Shown in pieces: positions 34,323-44,035 of a stretch of DNA of 55,571 nt (position 1 is its first letter; the number at the start of each line of letters is the position of its first letter). The position numbers and the translations under genes are program-made. The notes below the pieces were generated by a model. The model was given only the letters and a program-made list of their open reading frames with translations. It ran no database searches and was not told the origin of the DNA. Origin of the DNA: an uncultured Acetobacteraceae bacterium (GTDB taxonomy: Bacteria; Pseudomonadota; Alphaproteobacteria; Acetobacterales; Acetobacteraceae); NCBI GenBank assembly GCA_937873095.1, contig CALMVI010000088.1, positions 2,564-58,134 on the forward strand, read 5' to 3'.

Positions 34323-35217
34323 TCCAGGGATCTGCGGGCGCGGTGTCCGGCCGGCGGCCCAGCACCACGCTCAGCACGCAGAGCGCGCCCAGCAGGCAGT
34401 CCAGCCGGTCCTCTCCGGCTGCGTCCGCGCCGAAGCCGGCCAGCATCGCGTCGGGCGCGTCGTGCGTGGCCCCGAGCCGGGCGAGCGCCGCGCCCAGGAA
34501 CGGCGCATACGCCGCGCGGTCGGCCTGGCGGCGCTTGCTGCCAGCGGGGCGCAGGCCGAGCTGGCGCATCGCCTCTGCGGGATAGGTTTCGGCGATCGCG
34601 ACCCTCCCCGGGGCAAGCAGGCGGAGGAACGGCCCTTCGAACGGCCATAAGGCTGGAGCGGCGCTGCTGCGGAGAGCGGGGGCGAGCAGGTCGCGCCACG
34701 CGGAGATCGCGGCCTTGCCGGTCTGGTTGGCGCCCAACGTCCAGAACACCGGGGCGCCGGCCGGGCGCTCGGCGGTGGCGCGGTCGCAGGCGCGGCTCAG
34801 GGCGGCGGCGTCCGGCAGGCCGAGTGCCACGGCGTGGGAGGCGCGCGACATCCCGGCGGCGCCGCGGTCGGGGTAGAACGGCCGGCCGGGCGAGACCTCG
34901 CCCAGCGTGGCGGCAACGTCGAGAAAATCCGGCTGCTCAGCAAGCGCGCGCAGGAAGGCGCAGAAATCCGGCTGCCTGGCATGGCGCGCGGCGTAGGCGC
35001 GGGGCAGGCCGATCGGGCAGTCGATGCCCAGCGCCAGCGCGCCGCCGCCGGCCCGCGCGCGCAGCCTGGCGAGCAGCGTTGCGGGATCACCGACCGGCTC
35101 GGGCCCGCCCACCCGCCAGGCGGGTGCGGCGCCCGCCGGGCTGGCAGGCCGGATGACCGTCATCCAGCGTTTGGCGGCGTGCTTGCTCCAATCGGCATGG
35201 ACGACCAGCACGTTCAC
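34252..35217 (-). CDS. DUF429-like (RNase H-fold) protein
   Basis: A 321-aa protein. LGIDCPIGLPRAYAARHA, AETYPAEAMRQLGL and DRLDCLLGALCVLSV match the DUF429 pattern (D-x-PIGLP, E-x-(H/Y)PE and DxxDAL), a predicted RNase H-like fold with acidic active-site residues. Function unknown. The GTG start at 35217 is 4-5 nt behind a TATAGC element (35227-35222), which suggests a leaderless message. It overlaps the cupin gene by 71 nt at its 3' end. Confidence 0.75.
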   Translation of the reverse strand: MNVLVVHADWSKHAAKRWMTVIRPASPAGAAPAWRVGGPEPVGDPATLLARLRARAGGGALALGIDCPIGLPRAYAARHARQPDFCAFLRALAEQPDFLDVAATLGEVSPGRPFYPDRGAAGMSRASHAVALGLPDAAALSRACDRATAERPAGAPVFWTLGANQTGKAAISAWRDLLAPALRSSAAPALWPFEGPFLRLLAPGRVAIAETYPAEAMRQLGLRPAGSKRRQADRAAYAPFLGAALARLGATHDAPDAMLAGFGADAAGEDRLDCLLGALCVLSVVLGRRPDTAPADPWITRWEGWVLGQAATPLALAAELG

Positions 35218-35222
35218 GCGGG

Positions 35223-35456
35223 CTATAGCGGCTTGTGCGCGCGCTCCAGCAGGCGGCGGATGAAGCCGGGCGGCTTGGCCGGCTCGGCTGTTCGCCGCGC
35301 GCGCTCCTCGGCCCGCGCCGCCTCGGCCCGCGCTGCTTCGGCCGCGTCGCGGTCCTTCAGCGCCAGCCATTTGTCCAGCGACATGCCGGCCTTGGCGGCG
35401 CGCTTGGCCTCGTAGGCGCGCTGCCCGTCGGTGAGCTTGCGGATGGTTTTCGGCAT
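35223..35456 (-). CDS. Small basic coiled-coil-like protein
   Basis: A 77-aa protein of unknown function. A start MPKTIRKLTDGQRAYEAK leads into a long Ala/Arg/Glu helix (AEAARAEAARAEERARR), likely a charged single alpha-helix or coiled coil, and a short basic end. It is adjacent to the DUF429-like gene with 5 nt spacing. ATG 35456 or 35465. Confidence 0.6.
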   Translation of the reverse strand: MPKTIRKLTDGQRAYEAKRAAKAGMSLDKWLALKDRDAAEAARAEAARAEERARRTAEPAKPPGFIRRLLERAHKPL

Positions 35457-35492
35457 AGCCACCATTTAGGGCGTGGGCGCGGTCTCGGGAAG

Positions 35493-36257
35493 CTACCCGT
35501 AGCGGCGCAGCATGAGCCGGCTCAGCCAGCCGAGCGCCAGGTTGATCGCCAGACCCGCGGCCGACAGCAGGGCCAGGGCCGCGAACATCCGCGCGGTCTG
35601 CAGCCGGTAGCCGGCCTCCAGGATGCGGAAGGCGAGGCCGGAGGCGATGCCGCCCGAGCCGGTGACGAACTCGGCGACCACCGCGCCGACCAGCGCCAGC
35701 CCGCCCGACACGCGCAGCCCGGCCAGGAAATAGGGTATGGCGGCGGGGAGCCTGACCAGGAACACCTCCTGCAGCCGAGTGGCGCCGTTCAGCCGGAACA
35801 GGTCGAGCAGCTCGGGTGGGGTTGCGGCCAGCCCCGACGCGGTGTTGGAAAACACCGGAAAGAAGGCGACCACGGTGGCGCACACCACCATCGCGGCAAA
35901 CGGGTCGCCCACCCACACGATGATCAGAGGTGCGACCGCGACCACGGGCGTCACCTGAAGGATGACAGTCCAGGGGGCGAGCGCGGCCGTGGCCCACCGG
36001 CTGGCCGACATCAACGCCGCCAGCAGGGTCCCGCACAGCGTCGCCAGCAGCAACGCAGTGACCGTCACCGACAGCGTCGCCAGCAGCGCGCCCAGCAGGC
36101 CAGGCGCGTCGGCGGCGAACGCCGCTGCCACCTCGACCGGCGACGGCACCAGGTAGGGGGGCACGTGCGCCAGGGCGACGACGGCCTGCCACAGGCCGAG
36201 CGCCGCGCAGAACGAGACGATGCCGGCCAAGGTGCTGCCGCGGGGCCAGACGGTCAT
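35493..36257 (-). CDS. ABC transporter permease (NMT1/THI5-type importer)
   Basis: A 254-aa permease with six predicted membrane segments and the SsuC/TauC-like EAA loop (ELLDLFRLNGATRLQEVFLVRLP). It couples to the ATPase encoded just upstream. The ATG at 36257 overlaps that gene's stop (ATGA). The cargo is set by the binding protein, probably a small organic compound such as a pyrimidine precursor, sulfonate or related molecule. Confidence 0.92.
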   Translation of the reverse strand: MTVWPRGSTLAGIVSFCAALGLWQAVVALAHVPPYLVPSPVEVAAAFAADAPGLLGALLATLSVTVTALLLATLCGTLLAALMSASRWATAALAPWTVILQVTPVVAVAPLIIVWVGDPFAAMVVCATVVAFFPVFSNTASGLAATPPELLDLFRLNGATRLQEVFLVRLPAAIPYFLAGLRVSGGLALVGAVVAEFVTGSGGIASGLAFRILEAGYRLQTARMFAALALLSAAGLAINLALGWLSRLMLRRYG

Positions 36258-36985
36258 GCAGGCACGTGAAGGTCCTGCACCGCCGCCGACAGCGCGGCCA
36301 CGCGCGCGTTGAACGCGCGTCCGGTGCGGCTGCGCAGGTCTGGCAGCGTGCCGGGCAGTTCGGCCACGATGCGGCCGGGGCGCGGCGCCATCAGCAACAC
36401 CCGGCTTGCAAGATACGCGGCCTCGTAGAGCGAGTGGGTCACGAACACGGTCGTGCAGGCCAGCCGATCGGTCAGCGCCAGGCATTCGTCCTGCAGCCGG
36501 TGGCGGGTGAACTCGTCCAGCGCGGCAAACGGCTCGTCCATCAGCAGCAGACGCGGGCGGGTGACCAGCGCGCGGGCGATGGAGACGCGCATGCGCATGC
36601 CGCCCGACAGCGTCCTGGGCAGCGCCTCGGCACACTCGGCCAGCCCCACCAGCGCCAGTGCCTCCGCGGCCCTGGCGCGTGCATCGGGGGTGCCGCGAAG
36701 CCGCAGCGGCAAGGCGACGTTCCGCCAGGCGCTGGCCCAGGGCATCAGAGTCGGATCCTGGAACACGTAGCCGATTTCGCCCGCCGATGGCGGCAGGCCG
36801 GACCAGCGCAGACGACCTGCGGACGGCCGGTCCAGCCCCGCCATCAGGCGAAGCAGCGTGGACTTGCCGCAGCCTGAAGGGCCGAGCAGCACAAGAAAGT
36901 CGCGTGCGGCCAGTTTCAGGTTGACGTCGGCGAGCGCCTCGGTGCCGTCGGCAAAGCGCTTGCCGACGCCGCTCAGCTCCATCAT
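36254..36985 (-). CDS. ABC transporter ATP-binding protein
   Basis: A 243-aa ATPase of the SsuB/TauB/ThiZ type. Walker A GPSGCGKSTLLRLM, Q-loop YVFQDPTLMPWAS, signature LSGGMRMRVSIARAL, Walker B RLLLMDEPFAALD and switch His in VTHSLYEAA are all intact. It powers the import complex with the adjacent permease and binding protein. It lies 9 nt downstream of the binding-protein gene. Confidence 0.95.
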   Translation of the reverse strand: MMELSGVGKRFADGTEALADVNLKLAARDFLVLLGPSGCGKSTLLRLMAGLDRPSAGRLRWSGLPPSAGEIGYVFQDPTLMPWASAWRNVALPLRLRGTPDARARAAEALALVGLAECAEALPRTLSGGMRMRVSIARALVTRPRLLLMDEPFAALDEFTRHRLQDECLALTDRLACTTVFVTHSLYEAAYLASRVLLMAPRPGRIVAELPGTLPDLRSRTGRAFNARVAALSAAVQDLHVPA

Positions 36986-36994
36986 GCCGCGGCC

Positions 36995-37987
36995 CTATGG
37001 CAAGACCGGCGCCGCCTTGTGCACGAAGCGCAGGGTGTAGGCGCGCTTGTAGTCGAGGTTGGCGGGATACAGCCCGGCCTGCACCATGGAGTCGAAGAAG
37101 TCGTGCCAGCGCTCGTCGGTCATGGCGCCGATGCCCAGCGTCTGGACGTCTCCCGACTCCACGATGCCGCGCGAGCGCAACGCCTCCCGCCCGTAATCCA
37201 GCAGCGCGTCGGTCATCTCGGGGTTGGCCTGCTTGATCAGCGCGTTGCCCGCCGATGGGTCGCTTTCGAGGTAGCTGCGCCAGCCCTCGGCGGTGGCGTC
37301 CACGAAGCGCTGCACCAGGCCGGGATTGCGGCCGATCAGGTCCTGGCTGGTGACGATCAGACTGGCGTAGCCGGAAAAGCCCGCGTCCGACAGCAGCAGC
37401 ACGACAGGGTCGAACCCGCCCTGCTGGCGGATCAGGAACGGCTCGGAGCCGAGATAGCCCTGCTGCACCGCGCGTCTGTCGGCCAGGAACGGGGCCAGGC
37501 TGAACGCGTAGGGCCGTATCTGGTCGTCCGTGTAGCCGAATTTCTGCTTGACGAAGTTCCACCAGCCGATGCGGGTGTCGGCGCCGATCATGATCGGCTG
37601 GCCTTTCAGCGCGACGAAGCTGTCGTTGCCCATGCCGGGATGGGCGAGGATGACCGACGGATCCTTCTGGAACATCGCCGCCACCGCGACGAACGGCAGG
37701 TTTTCACGGGCGAAGTTGAGCGCGAGGAAGCTGTTGCCGGCGATGGAGAAATCCAGCCGGCCGCCCATCAGCAACTGCGCCTGGTTCACCTGCGGGCCGC
37801 CCTGGCGGATGGTCACCTCAAGCCCGTGCCGGGCGTAGATGCCCTGCGCCACCGCCTGGTAGTAGCCGCCGTACTCCGCCTCGGCCAGCCAATCGATGCC
37901 GAAGGCCACGCGGTCGGCCGCGCGGGCCGTGTCGCCGGCCCAGAGCAGGGCAAACACGGCCAGGACGCGAAAAATCGGCAGGGTCAT
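36995..37987 (-). CDS. ABC transporter substrate-binding protein (NMT1/THI5-like)
   Basis: A 330-aa periplasmic binding protein with a signal peptide (VLAVFALLWAGDTARA). DWLAEAEYGGYYQAVAQGIY, VTIRQGGPQVNQAQLL and LDFSIAGNSF are the NMT1/THI5-like signature. Relatives bind hydroxymethylpyrimidine-type thiamine precursors, riboflavin, or aliphatic sulfonates and nitriles. I cannot choose among these from sequence. No TPP-riboswitch-like element is seen upstream. First gene of the three-gene import operon. Confidence 0.9.
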   Translation of the reverse strand: MTLPIFRVLAVFALLWAGDTARAADRVAFGIDWLAEAEYGGYYQAVAQGIYARHGLEVTIRQGGPQVNQAQLLMGGRLDFSIAGNSFLALNFARENLPFVAVAAMFQKDPSVILAHPGMGNDSFVALKGQPIMIGADTRIGWWNFVKQKFGYTDDQIRPYAFSLAPFLADRRAVQQGYLGSEPFLIRQQGGFDPVVLLLSDAGFSGYASLIVTSQDLIGRNPGLVQRFVDATAEGWRSYLESDPSAGNALIKQANPEMTDALLDYGREALRSRGIVESGDVQTLGIGAMTDERWHDFFDSMVQAGLYPANLDYKRAYTLRFVHKAAPVLP

Positions 37988-38062
37988 TGGTGTCCTGTGT
38001 GGTTGGATGCCCATGTCGCATGCGCCGCCGGCAAGTCGCAGCGGTTCACGGGATGGTCAAGT

Positions 38063-38398
38063 GTGGCGGATGCGCGGGTCAAGGCGGGGTTGTGGGTTTC
38101 GGCGGCACTTCGGCTGGCGTTCGCCGACGGGCGCGGCGGCGCGGTGCTGCGCCGGGGCGATGCGGATGCGGGGGGCATCCTGGTGGTGCTGCGCGCGCGC
38201 AACGGCCTCATCGTGCTGAGCCAGGTCAGCGGGCCGGACGGCGAACACGCCTGGATGCGCGGCACGGGCGCCGCGCCGGTATCGCAGGACAGTGCCGACT
38301 CCTATGTCGAGCGTCAGGTGATGCGCGACCCGGACCTCTGGGTCGTGGAGTTCGAGGCACCGGACCACCTGCCCCCGTTCGAGGGCCGGATCCTGTAG
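38063..38398 (+). CDS. DUF1491 family protein
   Basis: A 111-aa protein of the alphaproteobacterial DUF1491 family: RVKAGLWVSAALR, AVLRRGDADAGGILVVLR, and SADSYVERQVMRDPDLWVVE. The function is unknown. The start is the GTG at 38063. It is divergent from the ABC importer operon and sits 54 nt before the LOG gene, so the two may share a message. Confidence 0.85.
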   Translation: MADARVKAGLWVSAALRLAFADGRGGAVLRRGDADAGGILVVLRARNGLIVLSQVSGPDGEHAWMRGTGAAPVSQDSADSYVERQVMRDPDLWVVEFEAPDHLPPFEGRIL

Positions 38399-38452
38399 TT
38401 GCCCGGGCCAGGGTTTCGCGCCATGGGACGGCGCAATTGGGGAGTGCCTGCC

Positions 38453-39031
38453 GTGCCCGTCCGCTCGGTCGTGGTTTTCTGCGGGTCGCGGCCTGGCCGC
38501 GATCCGAGGTGGATGCAGGCGGCCGCCGATCTTGGCCGCGGCCTGGCCGAAGCGCGTATCCGGCTGGTCTACGGGGGCGGCAAGATCGGCCTGATGGGGG
38601 CGGTTGCGGATGCGGCCCTGGCCCATGGCGGCGAGGTGCTTGGGGTGATCCCCGAGTTCCTGACCACCATCGAGGTGGCCCATGGCGGGCTGACGGCGCT
38701 CGTCGTCACCGGCAGCATGCACGCCCGCAAGCAGCGCATGTTCGACGAGTCGGACGCCTTCGTCACCCTACCTGGCGGCCTCGGAACGCTGGACGAGACG
38801 GTCGAGGTCATCACCTGGGCGCAGCTGGGCCTGCACCGACACCCCGTGTTGATATGCAATGTCGCAGGCTGGGCCGATGGTTTGCTGGCGGCGTTCGGGC
38901 GGACGGTGATGGACGGCTTTTCTGCCGAGAGCACGCGCGGGCTGTACGAGGTGGTGCCGGACGTGGCAGGCGTGATCGGGCGCCTGACCGCGCTGTCGGT
39001 TCAGCCCAGGGTCGGCGGCGCCCGGCTGTGA
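38453..39031 (+). CDS. LOG family protein (cytokinin riboside 5'-monophosphate phosphoribohydrolase-like)
   Basis: A 192-aa Rossmann-like protein. YGGGKIGLMGAVADAAL and the catalytic signature LPGGLGTLDETVEVITW, with the Arg in MHARKQRM, are diagnostic of LOG/YvdD nucleotide hydrolases. These cleave the N-glycosidic bond of purine nucleoside monophosphates. The GTG at 38453 has GGGGAG 8 nt upstream. An ATG at 38423 is possible. A strong bidirectional terminator follows. Confidence 0.9.
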   Translation: MPVRSVVVFCGSRPGRDPRWMQAAADLGRGLAEARIRLVYGGGKIGLMGAVADAALAHGGEVLGVIPEFLTTIEVAHGGLTALVVTGSMHARKQRMFDESDAFVTLPGGLGTLDETVEVITWAQLGLHRHPVLICNVAGWADGLLAAFGRTVMDGFSAESTRGLYEVVPDVAGVIGRLTALSVQPRVGGARL

Positions 39032-39044
39032 CCGGACCAAACAA

Positions 39045-39074
39045 CGAAGGCCCCGGATCGCTCCGGGGCCTTCG
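39045..39074. terminator. Bidirectional rho-independent terminator
   Basis: CGAAGGCCCCGGA (39045-39057) and TCCGGGGCCTTCG (39062-39074) form a perfect 13-bp stem with a TCGC loop, flanked by T-rich CATTGTTT on the plus strand and TTGTTTGG on the minus strand. It ends the LOG gene and also faces the tiny ORF at 39114-39188. Confidence 0.85.
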
Positions 39075-39113
39075 CATTGTTTGACGGCCCAAGCGCTGGG
39101 CCGGCGAGCTGGA

Positions 39114-39188
39114 TCAACCCGCGACAAGGGCTCCGGCAGTGTTCATCCAGGTCGCGACGGCGCTAGGCTGCATCAGACAATGAGACAC
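39114..39188 (-). CDS. 24-codon ORF behind an extended Shine-Dalgarno
   Basis: A 24-codon ORF starts with GTG at 39188 (MSHCLMQPSAVATWM...), directly behind GAAAGGAGGTGATCCA (39204-39189). Together with the first start-codon base, 17 nt are the exact complement of the 3' tail of bacterial 16S rRNA, an unusually long Shine-Dalgarno. GAGAC/GTCTC arms could fold the start codon into a hairpin with the ribosome-binding site in the loop. The unit ends at a bidirectional terminator. It could be a leader peptide, a small protein or a ribosome-binding RNA. I see no clear promoter. Confidence 0.4.
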   Translation of the reverse strand: MSHCLMQPSAVATWMNTAGALVAG

Positions 39189-39280
39189 TGGATCACCTCC
39201 TTTCGGTTGTTGAGGTCTCCAGCCTGCTGGAAGCCATACCCCGTCGTCAAGTCCTGTCTGGCCCGCCGGCGCGGCACGTC

Positions 39281-39309
39281 TTGCGGTGAGCGGCCGCCGC
39301 CGGTATATG
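39281..39309 (+). promoter_or_regulatory. Promoter of tRNA-Pro
   Basis: TTGCGG (39281-39286) and TATATG (39304-39309) are spaced 17 nt, with the tRNA 5' end at 39322. Confidence 0.6.
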
Positions 39310-39321
39310 CCGCCGCTCGGT

Positions 39322-39398
39322 CGGAGCGTAGCTCAGCCTGGTAGAGCGCTTGCTTCGGGAGCCAGAGGCCGGAGGTTCGAATCCTCTCGCTCCGACCA
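39322..39398 (+). tRNA. tRNA-Pro (CGG anticodon)
   Basis: The 77-nt cloverleaf has acceptor stem CGGAGCG/CGCTCCG with discriminator A and encoded CCA, D-arm GCTC...GAGC, T-arm with GGTTCGAATCC, and anticodon loop TTCGGGA (CGG at 34-36). The anticodon stem, CTTGC against GCCAG, has one non-pair (T29-C41). It reads CCG codons, which are frequent in this GC-rich genome. Confidence 0.9.
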
Positions 39399-39782
39399 GA
39401 ACTCCCGCATGACATCCGGCCGCAGCCTCGGCAGCCTCAGGGCTCTCTGGCCAGCAAGCGTGACATCGCATGCGGGTCGCACTCGAACATGACCGTCGAC
39501 CGCGCGAAAGTCGTTGCAGCGCCGAACAGACGGCTTGCCGGCCGGGTTCGAGGCGCGGGGGACCGATGCCGCAAGCGCCACGAGCGTTTTTCCCGTTGCG
39601 CAGCCGTACGATCGGCGATAGGTTGTTCCCTATGTGTTCCACTCGCGCCATGGTTGGAAGCAGCGCGAAAAGTCCAGCGCTCCGAGTAAAGCGGTAGTAA
39701 CTGCAACCACAAGCAGTCTAGCCGCGTGCTGCCCGTCAACACCGCTTAGAAACTCGCAGTCCTAGAACCCGACAGGTGAAAC
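39399..39782. other. Intergenic region after tRNA-Pro without a recognisable gene
   Basis: 384 nt between the tRNA and the next small gene. I see no convincing ORF or RNA gene, and no copy of the tRNA 3' end that would mark an att site. The composition is less GC-rich towards 39700. Confidence 0.5.
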
Positions 39783-40016
39783 ATGAAGTTTTGTGTCGAG
39801 AATTTATCGGTTCTTGCCTACTCAAAAGGCTTCACGCTGTGGCTGTACAAGACCACGAGTGAAAGCGGCACTGCGTGCGCCGACCCGATGTTCTTCTCGC
39901 AAGCGGGAGACGTGCTGTCCACCGGTGACATGGTCATGGTCTCGTCACGAGATGGCGGGCGATTGCTGTCTGTGCTCGTAGAAGAAAACGGCGCGCGAAC
40001 GATGCCGACTTTGTAG
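39783..40016 (+). CDS. Small conserved hypothetical protein
   Basis: A 77-aa protein: FCVENLSVLAYSKGFTLWLY, then a variable middle and VLSTGDMVMVSSRDGG. The ENLSVLAY...FTLWxYKT and GDMVxV pattern recalls a widespread family of small proteins of unknown function, often near phage or plasmid DNA. That is recollection, not a search result. AGGTGA precedes the ATG. No signal peptide. GC is lower than in the surroundings. Confidence 0.65.
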   Translation: MKFCVENLSVLAYSKGFTLWLYKTTSESGTACADPMFFSQAGDVLSTGDMVMVSSRDGGRLLSVLVEENGARTMPTL

Positions 40017-40286
40017 TATCTCGGACCTGGCCGAGCCAGCAATCGTCGGGTGAAACGACTTGCCGACGATCGTCCCTGTCGATCAATCCGGCTGCGCCAG
40101 ACTATATGGTCGTCCGCCCACTGCGGACCCGCAAACGCCCACCTAGTCCCAGACACCACGGCCCGCATAGCCTCAGCGACGTAGCCCGTGTCGCGCCCTG
40201 CGCGATGCGGGGACGCAAGGCACGCATGTAGGGCCGACTTCGTTGGCCTAGAGCTCCGCTTGCCCCAAGCTATGCAGGGCCGGCAC

Positions 40287-41708
<1,422 letters not shown>

Positions 41709-41781
41709 CGCGTCCTCGTGGGTGAATACGGCGCTTGCTATAGCCATAAGAAGGCTTGGCGAAAAACCGCCACCCCGCCGC

Positions 41782-41881
41782 TAGAGCAGATCCCGATCAG
41801 ACGGAATCGTCTGATCGGGTGGAGATGCTCGCAAACGAGCTAGAGCCTGTGGAGTGAACGCGAGTGAACGGAACATGCTCT
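41782..41881. repeat. RIME-like bipartite palindromic repeat, copy E
   Basis: TAGAGC (41782-41787) leads to a 12-bp stem, CCCGATCAGACG (41792-41803) and CGTCTGATCGGG (41808-41819), with a GAAT loop and outer GAGCA/TGCTC arms. After CGCAAACGAGC comes the second palindrome AGAGC (41842-41846) to GCTCT (41877-41881), containing GAGTGAACG twice. The second half is identical to copy F over more than 40 nt. Confidence 0.8.
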
Positions 41882-41895
41882 GACGGACGAACCAA

Positions 41896-43503
41896 GTGCT
41901 GCGCCTGACCGAAGTGAAGCTGCCGCTCGACCATCATCCCCTGGCCCTGGGCGAGGCCGCCCGACGCCGGCTGGGCGTCGAACCGACACAGACGCGCGTG
42001 TTCCGACGCGGCATCGACGCCCGCCGCCGCTCGGCCATCCACTCGGTCTACACGCTCGACGTCGAACTGCCCGACGAGGATGCGGTGCTCGCCCGCCTCT
42101 CCGCCGACCCCCACGTGTCGCGCACGCCCGACACCACCTACCGCCCAGTCGCCCGTGCCCCGGCCCGGCTCGCGCATCGTCCGGTGGTGATTGGTGCCGG
42201 TCCCTGCGGGCTGTTCGCAGCCCTCACCCTGGCCCAGATGGGGTTCCGCCCGATCATCCTCGAGCGCGGCCGGGTGGTGCGGCAGCGCACAGCCGACACC
42301 TTCGCGCTCTGGCGCCGTTCGGTTCTCACCCCGGAAAGCAACGTGCAGTTCGGCGAGGGCGGGGCAGGCACCTTCTCCGACGGCAAGCTGTGGTCCGGCA
42401 TACGAGACCCCGCCCGCCTCGGCCGTCGCGTGCTCGAAACCTTCGTCGCCTCCGGCGCGCCGGAGGAGATACTGGTTGCGGCAAAACCCCATATCGGCAC
42501 CTTCCGCCTGGTCACCGTGGTCGAAAGCCTGCGCGCCGAGATCGAACGGCTGGGCGGCGAGTACCGCTTCGGCGCCCGCGTCGTCGACCTCTGCATCGGC
42601 AGCACGCCGGACGGGGCACGGCGCATCGAGGGGCTGACGCTGGAGGACGGCTCCACGCTGGACGCGCCGCAGGTGGTCCTCGCACCCGGCCACTCCGCGC
42701 GCGACCTGTTCGAAACCCTGGCGCGCCGCGGCGTGCACCTGGACCCAAAACCGTTTTCCGTCGGCGTGCGCATCGAACACCCGCAATCGGTGATCGACCG
42801 CGCCCGCTACGGCAGCTTCGCGGGCCACGCCGCACTGGGCGCTGCCGACTACAAGCTGGTCCATCACGGCGCCGGCGGCCGCTCCACCTACAGCTTCTGC
42901 ATGTGCCCAGGCGGCACGGTCGTTGCAGCAACGTCCGAGCCGGGCCGGGTCGTGACCAACGGGATGAGCCAGTACTCGCGCGCCGAGCGCAACGCCAATG
43001 CCGGCATCGTGGTTGGCGTCGGCCCCGCCGATTTCGGCGAGGATGCAGACAGCCCGCTGGCCGGCATCGCCTTCCAGCGCCGCCTGGAGTCGCTTGCGTT
43101 CGAAGCGGGCGGCGGCACCTACGCCGCCCCCGGCCAGCGCGTCGGCGACTTCCTGGCCGGCCGGCCGAGCACGTCGCTCGGGCAGGTGGTGCCGTCCTAC
43201 AAGCCGGGCGTGCTGCCGACCGACCTCTCGCTCTGCCTGCCGCAGGCGGTGCTCGGCGCCATTCGAGAGGCGCTGCCGGTCTTCGGCCGCCGCATCCCGG
43301 GCTTCGACATGGCTGACGCGGTGATGACCGGCGTCGAAACCCGCACTTCCAGCCCCATCCGCATCACCCGCGGCGAGGAATTCCAGTCGCTCAACACCCA
43401 GGGCCTCTACCCGGCAGGCGAGGGCGCCGGCTATGCCGGCGGCATCCTCTCGGCCGCCGTCGACGGCATGCGGGTTGCCGAAGCCTTGGCACTTGCCGCA
43501 TGA
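41896..43503 (+). CDS. FAD-dependent dehydrogenase of the COG2509 type
   Basis: A 535-aa flavoprotein with an N-terminal domain of about 95 residues (KLPLDHHPLALGEAARRRLG and a ferredoxin-like VYTLDVELPDEDAVL), followed by the FAD site RPVVIGAGPCGLFAALTLAQ with ILERGR. NVQFGEGGAGTFSDGKL, HHGAGGRSTYSFCMCPGG and the C-terminal FAD-ribityl segment GLYPAGEGAGYAGGILSAA are typical of this uncharacterised family. The reaction is unknown. GTG start at 41896. Repeats E and F flank it together with the SRPBCC gene. Confidence 0.9.
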   Translation: MLRLTEVKLPLDHHPLALGEAARRRLGVEPTQTRVFRRGIDARRRSAIHSVYTLDVELPDEDAVLARLSADPHVSRTPDTTYRPVARAPARLAHRPVVIGAGPCGLFAALTLAQMGFRPIILERGRVVRQRTADTFALWRRSVLTPESNVQFGEGGAGTFSDGKLWSGIRDPARLGRRVLETFVASGAPEEILVAAKPHIGTFRLVTVVESLRAEIERLGGEYRFGARVVDLCIGSTPDGARRIEGLTLEDGSTLDAPQVVLAPGHSARDLFETLARRGVHLDPKPFSVGVRIEHPQSVIDRARYGSFAGHAALGAADYKLVHHGAGGRSTYSFCMCPGGTVVAATSEPGRVVTNGMSQYSRAERNANAGIVVGVGPADFGEDADSPLAGIAFQRRLESLAFEAGGGTYAAPGQRVGDFLAGRPSTSLGQVVPSYKPGVLPTDLSLCLPQAVLGAIREALPVFGRRIPGFDMADAVMTGVETRTSSPIRITRGEEFQSLNTQGLYPAGEGAGYAGGILSAAVDGMRVAEALALAA

Positions 43504-43543
43504 GGATCACAATCCGGTCGCGTTCCGACTGATGAGGTCTGCC

Positions 43544-44035
43544 ATGCTCAACACCGCACAAACTCGCGACCCCGAAATCCCTTGGCCGCCGACCCACTCT
43601 CCCGCATCGGCCGTCGTCTTCGCGCATAACGAAGTCGAGATCGCAGCGTCGCCGCAAAAAGTCTGGTCGCTTCTGATCGACTGCGTGGCTTGGCCAGGCT
43701 GGTACAAGAAGTGCTCCGACGTCTCGATGCTGAAGGGCGGCCCCATGCTGGGAGCGGGATCGAAATTCCGCTTCAAGACCTTGCGCACCTACTTCGAGCC
43801 GGAAGTCGTCACATTCGATTCATGCCGAATGCTCGTCTGGTCTGCCAAGGGCCCTGCAGGAACCAGCGGCTCGCACGCCTGGCACATCGAACCCACAGCA
43901 GCCGGGTGCAGGGTCGTCACGGAAGAAGCACAGACGGGCCTGCTTCTCCGCCTCGTCGGTGCCCGAGTACGCCGCGAACTGGTCGCGTCCCACGAGGAAT
44001 GGGTGCAGTCGCTCAAGCGGCTCGCCGAGGCGTAG
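43544..44035 (+). CDS. SRPBCC-family (START-like) protein
   Basis: A 163-aa helix-grip protein: NEVEIAASPQKVWSLLIDCV, WPGWYKKCSDVSM, GSKFRFKT and the long C-terminal helix EEWVQSLKRLAE. SRPBCC proteins bind hydrophobic ligands or act as polyketide-cyclase-like enzymes. The ligand is unknown. ATG at 43544 with GAGG 6-7 nt upstream. The TAG stop is formed by the first bases of repeat F. Confidence 0.82.
   Translation: MLNTAQTRDPEIPWPPTHSPASAVVFAHNEVEIAASPQKVWSLLIDCVAWPGWYKKCSDVSMLKGGPMLGAGSKFRFKTLRTYFEPEVVTFDSCRMLVWSAKGPAGTSGSHAWHIEPTAAGCRVVTEEAQTGLLLRLVGARVRRELVASHEEWVQSLKRLAEA

Noticed and set aside
37019-38062. Long plus-strand frame upstream of DUF1491
   Set aside because: Antisense shadow of the substrate-binding protein gene. 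Only the last 111 codons look like a protein.
37988-38062. TPP riboswitch upstream of the NMT1/THI5-type importer
   Set aside because: No CTGAGA or ACCTGA-type conserved boxes. The gap is only 75 nt.
39399-39782. Integration site at the tRNA-Pro 3' end
   Set aside because: No second copy of the tRNA 3' end and no integrase nearby.
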